64,000 bases of DNA from Bog-159 sp963843255 (GTDB lineage: Bacteria; Acidobacteriota; Terriglobia; Bryobacterales; Bryobacteraceae): NCBI GenBank assembly GCA_963843255.1, contig CAWJJQ010000008.1, forward strand, positions 310,001 through 374,000, given 5' to 3'. Each line of letters opens with the position of its first letter. Positions within the stretch are counted from its first letter, which is position 1. The position numbers were made by a program, and so were the translations under genes. Below, piece by piece: positions 9,283 to 18,826 of this stretch. The notes below the pieces were generated by a model, which saw only the letters and a program-made list of their open reading frames with translations, did no database searches and was not told where the DNA came from.

Positions 9283-9331
9283 GCGCAAAACGGGCCACGG
9301 CCCGCCGCCGACTGGTCACGGCCGCGCTGGA
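9283..9331. repeat. Partial copy of the interspersed repeat (copy C)
   Basis: The stretch starts GCGCAAAACGGGCCACGGCC and then has a second CACGGCCGCGC block about 20 bases on. It shares the left arm of the elements at 2909 and 13582 but lacks the right TTTGCGC end, so it is either a worn copy or two half-copies. It lies in the divergent gap between the 2Fe-2S gene and the ligase gene. Confidence 0.45.
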
Positions 9332-9355
9332 TCTAGCGCGTTACAATCGCTCCTT

Positions 9356-10897
9356 ATGAAATCGGCTTTGACACCGCTCGATTTTTTGACGCGTAGCGCC
9401 TGGGCATACCGCAATCGCGCGGCGGTGGTGGATGGCGGCCGGCGATTCACGTACGCGGAATTGAACGAGCGGGTGCACCGGCAAGCCAGCGCGCTACGCG
9501 CTTTGGGGGTGTCGCCGGGCGACCGGGTAGCGGTGCTCGCTCCGAATACCGCGCCGGCGCTGGAGGCGCACTTCGGTGTGCTGATGGCAGGCGCCATCCT
9601 GGTGATGCTCAACACCCGGTTGCAGGCGGGCGAGCTGACCTGGATCCTGAACCACTCGGAGGCGCGCGTGGCGATCGCCGATCCGGACCTGGCGCCGTTG
9701 ATTGAAGGCGCCCGCGGGGAGTTGCCGCACTTGCAGCACGTCATTGCGAACTACGAAAGTTTCTTGGCGCAGGGCACGTTCCCCGCCGTGGATCTTCCGC
9801 AGCCCGAGGAGGACGGCTTCATCGCCATCAATTACACCAGTGGCACCACAGGATTTCCCAAGGGCGTGATGTATACGCACCGGGGCGCCTATCTGAACGC
9901 GGTAGGCGAAGTGATGGAGCACGGGCTGACTTCTGCATCCGTGTATTTGTGGACGCTGCCCATGTTCCACTGCAACGGCTGGTGTTTTCCGTGGGCAGTC
10001 ACGGCGGCGGGCGCCCGGCATGTCTGCCTGCGGCACGTGGACCCGCGGAGGATGGTCGAGTTAATCCGCGCGGAAGGAGTGACACATCTGTGTGGCGCGC
10101 CGGTAGTAGTCAGCACCCTCACGCAATACTGCGCGGGGAACAGCATCCGGTTCGAAGGCGGATTGAAGATGATCACGGCGGGCGCCCCACCGTCGCCGGC
10201 GGTGATCCGGGCGGTGGAAGGGATGGGCGCGGAATTAGCGCACGCCTACGGCCTGACAGAGACGTACGGGCCGCACACCATCTGCGCGTGGCATCCGGAA
10301 TGGGACGCGCTGCCGGGCGAGGAACGTGCGCAGATGCGCGCGCGGCAGGGCGTGGCGTACACCACCGCGGGCGATAGCCTACGCGTGGCGGACGAGCAGA
10401 TGCGCGATGTTCCGGCGGACGGCCAGACCATGGGCGAGGTGCTGATGCGGGGCAACAACGTGATGCTCGGGTACTACAAGAATCCGGAAGCCACGGCCGA
10501 GGCTTTTCGCGGCGGCTGGTTCCATTCCGGCGACCTGGCGGTGATGCATCCTGACGGGTATATCGAGCTGCGGGACCGGAAGAAAGACATCGTGATTTCG
10601 GGCGGCGAAAACATCTCTTCGATCGAGGTAGAAAAGGTGCTGTACGAGCATCCGGCAGTGATGGAAGCGGCGGTGGTAGCGGTACCGGATGAAAAATGGG
10701 GCGAAGTACCCAAAGCGTACATCGGGTTGAAACCCGGCCAGACGGTTACGGCCGAAGAACTGATCGCCTTTTGCCGCGCGCGGCTGGCGCACTTCAAATG
10801 CCCCAAGTTGGTGGAGTTCGGGGCTTTGCCGCGCACGGTGACGGGGAAGATCCGGAAGAACGAGCTGCGGGCACGCGGCAAGCCTCGGGGCGCTTGA
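9356..10897 (+). CDS. Fatty acid/aryl acid acyl-CoA ligase (AMP-forming)
   Basis: A 513-residue cytosolic enzyme of the ANL superfamily that activates a carboxylic acid with ATP and joins it to CoA. The P-loop-like motif NYTSGTTGFPKGVMYTHRG lies near residues 160-178. The YGLTETYGP motif is near 300 and GWFHSGDLAVMHPDGYIELRDRKKDIVISGGENIS at about 385-420. The acyl-adenylate catalytic lysine lies in PRTVTGKIRKNELRARG near the end. The ATG at 9356 was chosen because the upstream frame only translates the repeat at 9283. The closest general type is the medium/long-chain fatty-acid ligase group with the GWFHSGDLA signature, but chain length is not readable from sequence. It is transcribed away from the hydroxylase genes. 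Confidence 0.9.
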   Translation: MKSALTPLDFLTRSAWAYRNRAAVVDGGRRFTYAELNERVHRQASALRALGVSPGDRVAVLAPNTAPALEAHFGVLMAGAILVMLNTRLQAGELTWILNHSEARVAIADPDLAPLIEGARGELPHLQHVIANYESFLAQGTFPAVDLPQPEEDGFIAINYTSGTTGFPKGVMYTHRGAYLNAVGEVMEHGLTSASVYLWTLPMFHCNGWCFPWAVTAAGARHVCLRHVDPRRMVELIRAEGVTHLCGAPVVVSTLTQYCAGNSIRFEGGLKMITAGAPPSPAVIRAVEGMGAELAHAYGLTETYGPHTICAWHPEWDALPGEERAQMRARQGVAYTTAGDSLRVADEQMRDVPADGQTMGEVLMRGNNVMLGYYKNPEATAEAFRGGWFHSGDLAVMHPDGYIELRDRKKDIVISGGENISSIEVEKVLYEHPAVMEAAVVAVPDEKWGEVPKAYIGLKPGQTVTAEELIAFCRARLAHFKCPKLVEFGALPRTVTGKIRKNELRARGKPRGA

Positions 10898-10914
10898 GGC
10901 GTGGCTCAAAACGG

Positions 10915-11655
10915 TTAACGGCCGGTCCACAAATCCAACAAGCGCACGACTTCATCCTTGCGGCAATTGATGGCTCGCTGTCGGGGTGTATCCCCTTTGC
11001 TGTCCCGCGCGTCAATTGAGGCGCCGCAATCCAGTAAGGCACGCGCTATTTCCACATGACCGCGTCGTGCCGCCATGTGCAGTGGGGTCGCCCGGGTGAC
11101 GCCGCTCGACGCGTTCACATCCGCACCGGCGCGCACCAGCGCAAGCACGACATCGGGTCCGGTCTCTAACGCGCATTCGTTCGCTACACGGTAAAGCGGC
11201 GGGTGGCCCCCGCTATCCTGCATGCCCGGGTGCGCACCGCGCCGGATCAGCGATGTCACCACGCGAAGGCAACCTGCGCCGGCGGCGTAGTGGAGGAGCG
11301 TCCGTCCGCCGGTAAGGCGGGTTGTAAGTAAGGTATCGCGTTCGATAGCATCCACCACAAAACCGATCAGGGACACCCGGCCGGACTGGACCATCCGCGC
11401 CAACAGCCCGGCGAACACCGCGGGCCGAGGGACAAAATGCGCGGTCAGAGCCATCGCTTCCTGATCGCGGCCGACGGCAATGGCGGCAATGGCAGCGTCT
11501 AAGGCGCGCTGATCGCCCCAACGCCACGCCAACTCCTCGTGTTCCGGCAGAGCGGTGTCTTGGCCTATGACGTAAGCGGAGCTGTGCTCGAAAAATTTCC
11601 GCAGGGCCGCTCGGGTGGGGTCATCGAGCGGGACCGCTTCCAGGGTTGCCTCCAT
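10915..11655 (-). CDS. Ankyrin-repeat protein
   Basis: A 246-residue protein with at least three ankyrin repeats in its C-terminal half: GRTLLHYAAGAGCLRVVTSLIRRGAHP (about residues 118-144), a middle degenerate repeat GHPPLYRVANE...VVLALVRAGADVN, and TPLHMAARRGHVEIARALLDCGASIDARDSKGDTP (about 189-223). Ankyrin repeats bind partner proteins. The N-terminal 115 residues are alpha-helical and not recognised. No signal peptide is seen. Upstream of the ATG the frame stays open for 18 more codons (LNWAAKQVAERRAWLKH) to a TAG. That reads like protein, so a non-ATG start or a lost 5' end is possible. It is convergent with the ligase gene, 17 bases away. Confidence 0.8.
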   Translation of the reverse strand: MEATLEAVPLDDPTRAALRKFFEHSSAYVIGQDTALPEHEELAWRWGDQRALDAAIAAIAVGRDQEAMALTAHFVPRPAVFAGLLARMVQSGRVSLIGFVVDAIERDTLLTTRLTGGRTLLHYAAGAGCLRVVTSLIRRGAHPGMQDSGGHPPLYRVANECALETGPDVVLALVRAGADVNASSGVTRATPLHMAARRGHVEIARALLDCGASIDARDSKGDTPRQRAINCRKDEVVRLLDLWTGR

Positions 11656-11753
11656 ATGCTTCAGCCAGGCGCGCCGCTCGGCAACCTGCTTCGCCGCCCA
11701 ATTCAGCTAGCAATGTTGCGGATTTCGCCACAGACCGATTGTACCGATCAGAT

Positions 11754-13508
11754 CTATTGGCGCACCACCGTCACCGCGCGCCAGGCGCTGGCGCCGGCGG
11801 CGTTGTAAGCCTGGATGGTAATTATGTTAGTCCCGACCAATAATGGGATACCCGGAGCAGTCCATGATTGCATCCCGGTGGCATTGCCCGAGGTCCCGGT
11901 CGAGTTCGACCACACCACGGAAGTCACGCTGCCGGAGGCGGTACCGGCGAATGCGATCGTACCGGCTGAAGTAGAGACGATACTCATCGAAGGCGAAGTG
12001 ATGTTCAATGACGGCGGACCGCTCGGCGGAGCGGCAGGCGGCGCGGGTGAGGTTGGCGGGCCAGGCGTAACGGGAGCCTCCGCGGTGACGGTGAGCGTGG
12101 CGGATGCGGTATCGCCCGCGGCGTCATTCGCCAGAATCATAATCGTGTTGGTTCCCAAGCTCAACGGCACGGACGCAATCGACCACGCCACGCTTCCCGT
12201 TGCCGGCCCCGAACCGCCCTGGCTGTTACTCCACACTACCTGAAGTTTGCCTGTACCGCCGCTGGATGTGCCTGCGATCGTGATCGATGACGCCGTGGTA
12301 GTGGTGCTGGCCGCGGACGGCGTGGTAATGGCCAGGGTCAAGGGTGCGGCTACGCCATCGGGACTACCGTACAGCGCTTGCACTCCAGCAATATCGCCGC
12401 TCGAAAGGCCGGCGCCGAATCTGTAATAGGGATACATGATGGTGTTGGGATCATCGGTGTGGCCCAGTCCCAGCGCGTGTCCCGCTTCGTGCAGCGCCAC
12501 GGTGTACAGATCGATATTCGAGCCGATATGCCAGTCCTGGTCTTCGTTCAGATGCATGTCGCCGGCGATGGGCTCGGGATTGGGCGGATCCGGAAAGAAG
12601 GTGTGAGCCAAGACGGGGCCGCCCGGATCAAACGGGTAGGCATCGCCATGCATACCTTGCGCGAACATGATCGAAACCGTCTGGCCGGCGGTGGCAGAGG
12701 TTCCGAAAACAAATTGGATCTTCGCGTATTTGGCCCATTCGGCGAGCGCGCGGGCGATCTCGGATTGCGCGGCGGCCACGGGAAGTTTGGCGCTCATTTG
12801 CGCAAACACGTAATCCAGATGCACGATGCCATCGATCCCGGCGGGCCAACCGGCCGACATCAGGACGTATTGACCTACAGGCCCGGCGGACATTTCGGCG
12901 CCCGTGCAGGCCATCACGCGGTTGCCCTGGACTAAATCGTTGGATGCCGGGAATATGTACGCCACCTCGTCGAACGCCGCGATCTGCCCGAAAGCCTCGG
13001 GCGTGGCAGTGACCAGCACGTGGTTCGGCGCCAGGTCCGGGTGGTCCAAAATCTGTACGTTTATGTCGCGGAGCAAGTGGAGAGCCCGCCGCCGGTTCAC
13101 ATCCGGATGGAACTCGATCACCACCGGGGCCGGGTCATTATCAGCCTGGGCAAGCAGGGGGCTGATCTTGTCCGAGGCAAGCAGGGGCGCGGCCCACTCG
13201 ACGGGAAGCCCATCGAAAGAAATAGGCTGGTCGATCGAGATGGTAATGCCACCATCCGGGGCCGACCCGACTACGCGGGCTCCCCGGCGACGAAGTTCTA
13301 GCAGATCGGCGGCTACGGGCGCGCGGGAAAGCTGCACCAGCAAATGGCTGGAACCGGGTCCGGCGGCCTGCAGAGCTCGCACAGCAGGATCGCTGCCGGC
13401 AGTAAGATCGCGTGTTTTGAGATGGATTGGACCATTCTGCCCGCCCGGGGAAAGTCTCGCCGATGCGATCCAGAGGGCCAGCATCAGGCAGAGTATTCGG
13501 AGTTTCAT
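11754..13508 (-). CDS. Secreted matrixin-type zinc metalloprotease with two Ig-like domains
   Basis: A 584-residue exported protease. A signal peptide covers about residues 1-22. Residues 25-195 have no named domain but look like a propeptide (VVIEFHPDVNRRRALHLLRD). The catalytic domain spans about 210-375. It has the structural metal segment MHGDAYPFDPGGPVLAHTFFP, the GDMHLNEDQDWH segment, the zinc motif HEAGHALGLGH at residues 340-350 (His340, His344, His350; Glu341 as base), and the Met-turn TIMYP at 357-361. Two Ig-like domains follow (about 385-475 and 500-584), each with a VVWSNS...VGTN pattern. Matrixins (M10A) are rare in bacteria but known in Acidobacteria. Likely target: extracellular protein. 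Confidence 0.87.
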   Translation of the reverse strand: MKLRILCLMLALWIASARLSPGGQNGPIHLKTRDLTAGSDPAVRALQAAGPGSSHLLVQLSRAPVAADLLELRRRGARVVGSAPDGGITISIDQPISFDGLPVEWAAPLLASDKISPLLAQADNDPAPVVIEFHPDVNRRRALHLLRDINVQILDHPDLAPNHVLVTATPEAFGQIAAFDEVAYIFPASNDLVQGNRVMACTGAEMSAGPVGQYVLMSAGWPAGIDGIVHLDYVFAQMSAKLPVAAAQSEIARALAEWAKYAKIQFVFGTSATAGQTVSIMFAQGMHGDAYPFDPGGPVLAHTFFPDPPNPEPIAGDMHLNEDQDWHIGSNIDLYTVALHEAGHALGLGHTDDPNTIMYPYYRFGAGLSSGDIAGVQALYGSPDGVAAPLTLAITTPSAASTTTTASSITIAGTSSGGTGKLQVVWSNSQGGSGPATGSVAWSIASVPLSLGTNTIMILANDAAGDTASATLTVTAEAPVTPGPPTSPAPPAAPPSGPPSLNITSPSMSIVSTSAGTIAFAGTASGSVTSVVWSNSTGTSGNATGMQSWTAPGIPLLVGTNIITIQAYNAAGASAWRAVTVVRQ

Positions 13509-13581
13509 ATCTCGAACTCACTGATATAAGCGGCCGGTTCTGAGAAAAACTTGAGGGACGCGCCACACCTTTTGAGGAATC

Positions 13582-13659
13582 GCGGAAAACGGGGCCACGG
13601 CCGCGCCGCCACGATCCCACGAGTTCCTGGCGGCGCGGACACGCGCCCCCTTTGCGCTT
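13582..13659. repeat. Interspersed palindromic repeat, copy B
   Basis: Second near-complete copy of the element at 2909. It starts GCGGAAAACGGGGCCACGG and ends CCCTTTGCGCTT. A perfect 10-base inner stem pairs 13601-13610 with 13629-13638 around an 18-base loop. It sits in the divergent gap between the metalloprotease and the NHL-repeat gene and ends about ten bases before the latter's start, so a hairpin could form in that gene's 5' leader. Confidence 0.6.
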
Positions 13660-13668
13660 AAAAGGAAT

Positions 13669-16446
13669 ATGCACGTTCACTATCGGGGTATGGCTCTGGC
13701 TTTTTTCGGGCTTTGGCAATTCCCTGCCCTGTCCGCAACGCAACCGGTCTACCAACTCACGACGGTGGCCGGCAGCGATCAGGTAGGCGACGGCGGCCTG
13801 GCCGTTAGCGCGCAGTTGGTGCAGCCGGAGGGGATTGTGGTGGATGCCGGCGGCAGTCTGTACATCGCCGACGCCGCCAACCATCGGGTGCGCAAGGTGA
13901 CGCCCGCGGGCATCATCAGCACAGTGGCGGGCAACGGGCACCCGGGCTACAGCGGCGATAACGGGCCGGCGGCCGCCGCGCAGCTGAATCAGCCGTATGA
14001 CGTGGCCCTGGATAAAGCCGGGAATCTGTATATCGCGGATTTCGGCAATCAGCGCGTGCGCTGCGTGGGCCGCGACGGGAACATCACGACCGTGGCGGGA
14101 AGTGGGCAGGGAGGCGGCGATGGCGACGGTGGTTTGGCCACGGCGGCGGCACTCTCTGGTCCGCGCAACGTGGCTAGCGACCCAGCCGGAAACCTGTACA
14201 TCTCGGAGTTCGCCGCGCACAGGGTTCGGCGCGTGACGCCGGCAGGAATCATCACCACGGTAGTGGGGACCGGCATTGCGGGATTTGGCGGCGACGGCGG
14301 TCCTGCTGCTGCCGCGCAACTGGCGTTTCCGGCTGGCCTGGCGCTGGATGGCGCGGGCAACCTTTACATTGTCGACTCGCTCAACGTCCGGATTCGCAAG
14401 GTAACGGCAAATGGCACGATCAGTTCCATTTGCACGCAGCAGAACTTCGGCATGCCGTACATTCGCCTGTCGGGCATCGCGGTGACCCCCAGCGGAACGA
14501 TCTATATTCCCGAAAGCAGCAATTCGTTCGTGTGGCAGTTGACACCGGCAGGGATCCTTTCGCAAGTGGCGGGCACTCCGGGCAGCGGCGCATATTCAGG
14601 CGACGGTCAACCGGCTTTGCAGACGGCCTTGAACACGCCCGTGGGGGTAACACTGGACACGGCGGGCGATTTGTATATCTCGGAATCGCGGCGGGTAAGG
14701 TGCACGGTTGCGACGACGACCATTATGAGTACGGTGGCAGGCGACGGCACGTTCGGTTTTAGCGGCGATGGCGGCAGCGCCACGATGGCCGTGTTGAACG
14801 GGCCCGCGGAACTGGCGTTCAACATTGGATCGCTTTATATCGCCGATCAGAACAACGCGCGTGTGCGGCAGGTTTTCGCCGGATCGATTTCCACCGTCGC
14901 GGGCGACGGAATACAAACGTATTCCGGCGACGGACTGGCGGCTACCACGGCTGGCCTGTCGCACCCCATCGCCCCGGCTTTCGATGCTGCGGGGAACCTG
15001 TATATCGCGGACCGTTCCAATGACCGTGTACGACGGGTAGATTCGTCGGGTACGATCACCACGTTCGCCGGCTATGGCGCCGTGGCCGGTTTTGGCGGTG
15101 AAGGCGGCCCGGCGACCCTGACGCCGCTGGACGCGCCGCAGGGGGTGACTACGGACGCTACCGGCAACGTCTTCATCGCGGATACGGGCCACGACCGGGT
15201 GATCCGGGTAGATACCGCGGGAAACATCCACACCGTGGCAGGCACAGGCATGCCGGGTGATTCGGGCGACGGCACGTCAATGCCACAACTGCATGGCCCG
15301 ACCGGCCTGGCAATCGATGGCGGCGGCAATGTGTATATTGCCGATACGCAGAACCATCGCGTGCGGATGTTGACTCCCGCCGGTGTGATTTCGACGATTG
15401 CGGGGACAGGCACGGGCGGCTTCGGCGGGGACGGCGGCGCGGCGGCGGCGGCCCAACTGAGCTTTCCGGCGGCCGTAGCGGTGGACGCTAGCGGCAACGT
15501 ATATATCGCGGACACGGGAAACCATCGCTTGCGCATGGTCACTTCCGACGGCAAGATCGCGACGATCGCGGGCACGGGAGATGCGGGGTACAACGGGGAC
15601 GATGGCCCGGGGGTCGAAATGGAACTGTATAATCCCGCTGGAATCGCGGTTGACGGCCAAGGCAACATCTTCGTTTCGGACACCGGCAACAATCGCGTGC
15701 GGCAACTGTCGGCCACCCAAACCACGGTCATATCTCCGCCACTCGTAACCGTGGTTCTGGCCAACGCCGCCAGCCTGCAACCGGGACCCCTGGCGCCGGG
15801 CGAAATTTTCTCGATCTTTGGGCAGGGCATAGGGCCTGACACTGCACTGACGGGAGCGTACGATAGTTCCGGCAACCTATCGACCGTGCTCGGCACGGTA
15901 CAGGTGCTGTTCAACAATACGCCGGCGCCACTCTACTACGCGCAGTCGCGCCAAATCAATGCACAGGTACCATACGAGATGGCGGGGCAGAGATCCGCGC
16001 AATTGCAGGTGTTATATCAGGGCGCCGGTGTTGCGTCGCTTCAGGTGGCGCTGGTGGATGCCAGCCCGGCGCTTTTCACGGTGAATAACACCACCGGCAA
16101 CGCAGTGGTGGTGAATCAGGATGGTTCGATCAACTCCGATCAGCACCCCGCTCCACGTGGCTCCGTGGTGACGTTGTATGCCACCGGCCAAGGACAGACT
16201 ACGCCTGCGGGTGTCACCGGACAGCCTTCCACAGCCCCTTTCCCAAGGCCTGTACTACCGGTGTCATTGACCATGGACGGAATCCCGGCGGAAGTCCTGT
16301 TCGCGGGAGAAGCCCCGGGATTCGTGGGTTTGCTGCAGATCAATGCGCAAGTTCCCAGCGGATTCGTTCCGTCCGGCGATTTGCCTCTGGTGCTCAAGGT
16401 TGGGACATATCAGAGCCCGGCCGGCGTGGCGATCGCTGTCGAGTAA
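13669..16446 (+). CDS. Secreted NHL-repeat protein with Solibacter-type C-terminal domain
   Basis: A 925-residue exported protein. The start ATG at 13669 follows an AAAAGGAAT ribosome site. A signal peptide follows (MALAFFGLWQFPALSA, itself beginning with a possible ATG at 13690). Residues about 30-680 form around a dozen NHL repeats of the pattern GxLYIADxxNHRVRKVTPAGIISTVAG, often with GFGGDGGPAAAAQL linkers, which fold as beta-propellers. Residues about 695-925 match the C-terminal module common in Solibacter secreted proteins (NAASLQPGPLAPGEIFSIFGQGIGP, INAQVPYEMAGQ, ATGQGQTTPAGVTGQP). NHL propellers usually bind proteins, RNA or sugars. No enzyme motif is present. It likely sits at the cell surface or outside. 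Confidence 0.88.
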   Translation: MHVHYRGMALAFFGLWQFPALSATQPVYQLTTVAGSDQVGDGGLAVSAQLVQPEGIVVDAGGSLYIADAANHRVRKVTPAGIISTVAGNGHPGYSGDNGPAAAAQLNQPYDVALDKAGNLYIADFGNQRVRCVGRDGNITTVAGSGQGGGDGDGGLATAAALSGPRNVASDPAGNLYISEFAAHRVRRVTPAGIITTVVGTGIAGFGGDGGPAAAAQLAFPAGLALDGAGNLYIVDSLNVRIRKVTANGTISSICTQQNFGMPYIRLSGIAVTPSGTIYIPESSNSFVWQLTPAGILSQVAGTPGSGAYSGDGQPALQTALNTPVGVTLDTAGDLYISESRRVRCTVATTTIMSTVAGDGTFGFSGDGGSATMAVLNGPAELAFNIGSLYIADQNNARVRQVFAGSISTVAGDGIQTYSGDGLAATTAGLSHPIAPAFDAAGNLYIADRSNDRVRRVDSSGTITTFAGYGAVAGFGGEGGPATLTPLDAPQGVTTDATGNVFIADTGHDRVIRVDTAGNIHTVAGTGMPGDSGDGTSMPQLHGPTGLAIDGGGNVYIADTQNHRVRMLTPAGVISTIAGTGTGGFGGDGGAAAAAQLSFPAAVAVDASGNVYIADTGNHRLRMVTSDGKIATIAGTGDAGYNGDDGPGVEMELYNPAGIAVDGQGNIFVSDTGNNRVRQLSATQTTVISPPLVTVVLANAASLQPGPLAPGEIFSIFGQGIGPDTALTGAYDSSGNLSTVLGTVQVLFNNTPAPLYYAQSRQINAQVPYEMAGQRSAQLQVLYQGAGVASLQVALVDASPALFTVNNTTGNAVVVNQDGSINSDQHPAPRGSVVTLYATGQGQTTPAGVTGQPSTAPFPRPVLPVSLTMDGIPAEVLFAGEAPGFVGLLQINAQVPSGFVPSGDLPLVLKVGTYQSPAGVAIAVE

Positions 16447-16471
16447 GTTTGTCGTACAATCAAACGTTCAA

Positions 16472-17368
16472 ATGACAACACCATCAAGCATGCTTTCCCG
16501 AACCATACTCTTTTGCGTGCTGGCCTCGGCCGCCTGGGCGCAGGGCGTCACTAGCAAACAAGCGGAGATTTATGGCCAAAAGATTTATTACCAGGAAGCC
16601 GGCGCGGGCCCGGTAGTGATCCTGCTGCACGGACTGGGCGGCGATCACAGCAATTGGGCTTCTACGGTGCCGGCGCTGGCCGGAAAGTTTCACGTGTTTG
16701 TTCCGGACCAGGTTGGTTTCGGGCAATCCGACAAGCCCATGATCAACTATCGCGTGGGCACGCTGGTGGATTTTCTGAATGCGTTCTATCAAAAGACGGG
16801 AATCACTAAAGCAACCCTGGTGGGTAATTCGCTGGGGGGCTGGGTGGCCATGAATTTTGCGCTGGCGCACCCGGAGAAGGTCGACCGTCTGGTGCTGGTG
16901 GACAGTGCGGGTTATTCGCCAAAGCGCACGGGAGCGCCACCGCTGTCGCGCGATCTGCTCATGGGCCTGGACCCCGGAACGGTGGAAGGGGAAAAGCGGC
17001 TCATGGCAGTGGTGTTTTATAACAAGGCCTTCTCCACAGACAAGTTTGCCGAGCAGGCGTTCGCTAACCACTTGCGCAAGAACGACAGTTACACGGTCGA
17101 TCGCTTTATCGATTCAATTCTGCGCGGTGAGGACATGGTGGATGGCAAGCTGGGGGCGGTGAAAGCTCCTACGCTGGTGGTGTGGGGCCGGGAGGATGCG
17201 CTGGTGCCGCTGGCGGTTGGAAAGGCTCTGGCGGAAGATATCACGGGGGCCGAGAGCGTGATACTGGATGGATGCGGGCACGTGCCTCCTATTGAGTGCG
17301 CCGCTCCGTTTAACGCGGCGCTGGTCAAGTTTCTGGCGGGAACGGGTGGGGCCGGCGGCTCGCGGTAA
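16472..17368 (+). CDS. Exported alpha/beta hydrolase
   Basis: A 298-residue alpha/beta-fold hydrolase. The ATG at 16472 gives a signal peptide (MLSRTILFCVLASAAWAQG, cut near residue 24). The oxyanion-hole segment VILLHGLGGDHSNW is near residue 48. The nucleophile elbow GNSLGGWVA near 116 holds the catalytic Ser. A likely acid is the Asp in VVWGREDALVPL (about 240), and the His is in DGCGHVPPIE (about 267). Members include esterases, lipases and C-C bond hydrolases. The N-terminal Gly-rich loop and small cap (about residues 145-205) do not point to one substrate. It follows the NHL gene by 25 bases and may be co-transcribed with it. Confidence 0.86.
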   Translation: MTTPSSMLSRTILFCVLASAAWAQGVTSKQAEIYGQKIYYQEAGAGPVVILLHGLGGDHSNWASTVPALAGKFHVFVPDQVGFGQSDKPMINYRVGTLVDFLNAFYQKTGITKATLVGNSLGGWVAMNFALAHPEKVDRLVLVDSAGYSPKRTGAPPLSRDLLMGLDPGTVEGEKRLMAVVFYNKAFSTDKFAEQAFANHLRKNDSYTVDRFIDSILRGEDMVDGKLGAVKAPTLVVWGREDALVPLAVGKALAEDITGAESVILDGCGHVPPIECAAPFNAALVKFLAGTGGAGGSR

Positions 17369-17897
17369 GGAAGCGCAAAACGGGGCCTGTGATCTCGACG
17401 GCGGTGACTGTGCGGCAGTTTGTGAATGAATCCGTGTGCGCGTTAGCAGTCTGAATGTGCGGCTGACGGTAGCGGAACGGCGACGTTTGTCTGAAGCGGG
17501 GCAGCCGGCTGGGAGTACAGAAGCGGATGCGGATGCCGATTGCGCAGCCCCCTAATGCGGAATTCGCCCCGGTTGATGGCGCGCAGTAGAGCGTGATCCT
17601 GGGGTCAAAGGGATGCAGGGGGCCGCACCGGTTTGCCCTGCCGGCAGAAGCGCTTTTCCAGCGGGGCGGTTAGTTGCAGCGTGGGACTGTCATCCACCGC
17701 GACCAGGGCGTCACAGTAAGCGCCAGCGATTCGTCCATAGGCCCAATCGAGTCCAATACCCGAAATGTGGTAGAGCCAGCACCTCGACGCTTGCAGTCGG
17801 CCGACCCGGCGTGAAAAGCGGATCCGAGGGACCCGCGCAGGCCACGACGCAGGCCACGGACCTGCCCCACCGCCAAAAACGATGGTAGATTCGGACT
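17369..17897. other. Intergenic stretch with no supported gene
   Basis: These 529 bases hold no open frame that looks coding on either strand. Short frames (for example 17613-17888) have no motif or start site. The only recognisable item is a 15-base fragment of the interspersed repeat (GCGCAAAACGGGGCC at 17373-17387) straight after the hydrolase stop. Confidence 0.5.
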
Positions 17898-18704
17898 ATG
17901 AGGAGAGGGGTCCTGTTATTTCTGTTGTCGCTACCAGCTTGGGCCGGTCCTCCGTTTCAGACCGACGATCCTGAACCGATTGATTACCGGCATTACGAAT
18001 TCTATACATTCGCCACCGCGGACGGAACTCCGGTGGAGATGGATACGGAAGGGCCGGCGGTGGAATTCAATTGGGGAGCGCTACCCAACGTTCACCTTCA
18101 CATCATCATTCCGGCCGCGGCGGTTTTCCCGGCGAACGGTCCCCGGACATTCGGCATCGGCGATATCGAAACAGGTATCAAGTACCGGTTTATACAGGAG
18201 ACTAAGCACCGGCCGATGGTCGGCACCTTTGTCATGTTCGAACTCCCGTCCGGAAGTTATGCGCGAGGATTAGGCGTCGGCAAGACCTGGTATAAATTAC
18301 CGCTGTGGGTGCAAAAGAGTTTCGGCCCGTGGACCACTTATGGCGGTGGCGGTGAAACCTTAGTTCGAGGAGTTCCCGGCTACCGCAGTTATCCGTTCGC
18401 CGGCTGGCTGGTACAGCGCGACCTGACCAAAAGGCTGACGTTGGGCACGGAGATCTTCTATCACGGCCCGCAGGGGCTGGCCACCGCCCAAACCCGCCCT
18501 GCCACGCTGCTGGATGTCGGCGGCTACTACAAGATTCACAGCGAGAGCTTTCAACTCCTGTTCTGCTACGGTCACACAGCCATCGGGCAGCGAGAGAATT
18601 ACGCCTATCTAGGTCTTTATTGGACGTGGGGCAATAAGTCCGCCGGTTCCAACAGCGCGATCAACGGATTCGGTCCGCCGGCTACGTTTGGCCGGCTCAC
18701 ATAA
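17898..18704 (+). CDS. Outer-membrane beta-barrel protein of unknown role
   Basis: A 268-residue exported protein. A short signal peptide (MRRGVLLFLLSLPAWAGP) is followed by FQTDDPEPIDYRHYEFYTF. Most of the rest shows alternating polar and hydrophobic strands with Gly and aromatic residues (IGDIETGIKYRFIQE, WTTYGGGGETLVRG, NYAYLGLYWTWG), as in transmembrane barrels of the MetA-pathway phenol-degradation type and related 'transporter' families. No enzyme motif is visible. The ATG at 17898 has a GGAG sequence close by. It stands alone, with a 500-base gap upstream. Confidence 0.72.
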   Translation: MRRGVLLFLLSLPAWAGPPFQTDDPEPIDYRHYEFYTFATADGTPVEMDTEGPAVEFNWGALPNVHLHIIIPAAAVFPANGPRTFGIGDIETGIKYRFIQETKHRPMVGTFVMFELPSGSYARGLGVGKTWYKLPLWVQKSFGPWTTYGGGGETLVRGVPGYRSYPFAGWLVQRDLTKRLTLGTEIFYHGPQGLATAQTRPATLLDVGGYYKIHSESFQLLFCYGHTAIGQRENYAYLGLYWTWGNKSAGSNSAINGFGPPATFGRLT

Positions 18705-18826
18705 CGCAGACCTGTAAGTCAGTGGAATCGAATATCCGACGAAGCTTCAAAATGATTGTAATTCCTGTGCTCTCGCGTCATGCGTAATGATCCGGCCTCC
18801 GCCTGGTTCCGCACTGGAAGAGACGG

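Noticed and set aside
10905..10925. Possible further copy of the interspersed repeat after the ligase gene (CTCAAAACGGTTAACGGCC)
   Set aside because: Only the AAAACGG core matches, and neither arm nor the right end is present.
17613..17888. Open frame in the gap before the outer-membrane protein
   Set aside because: No motif, no ribosome site, and a composition like random high-GC sequence.
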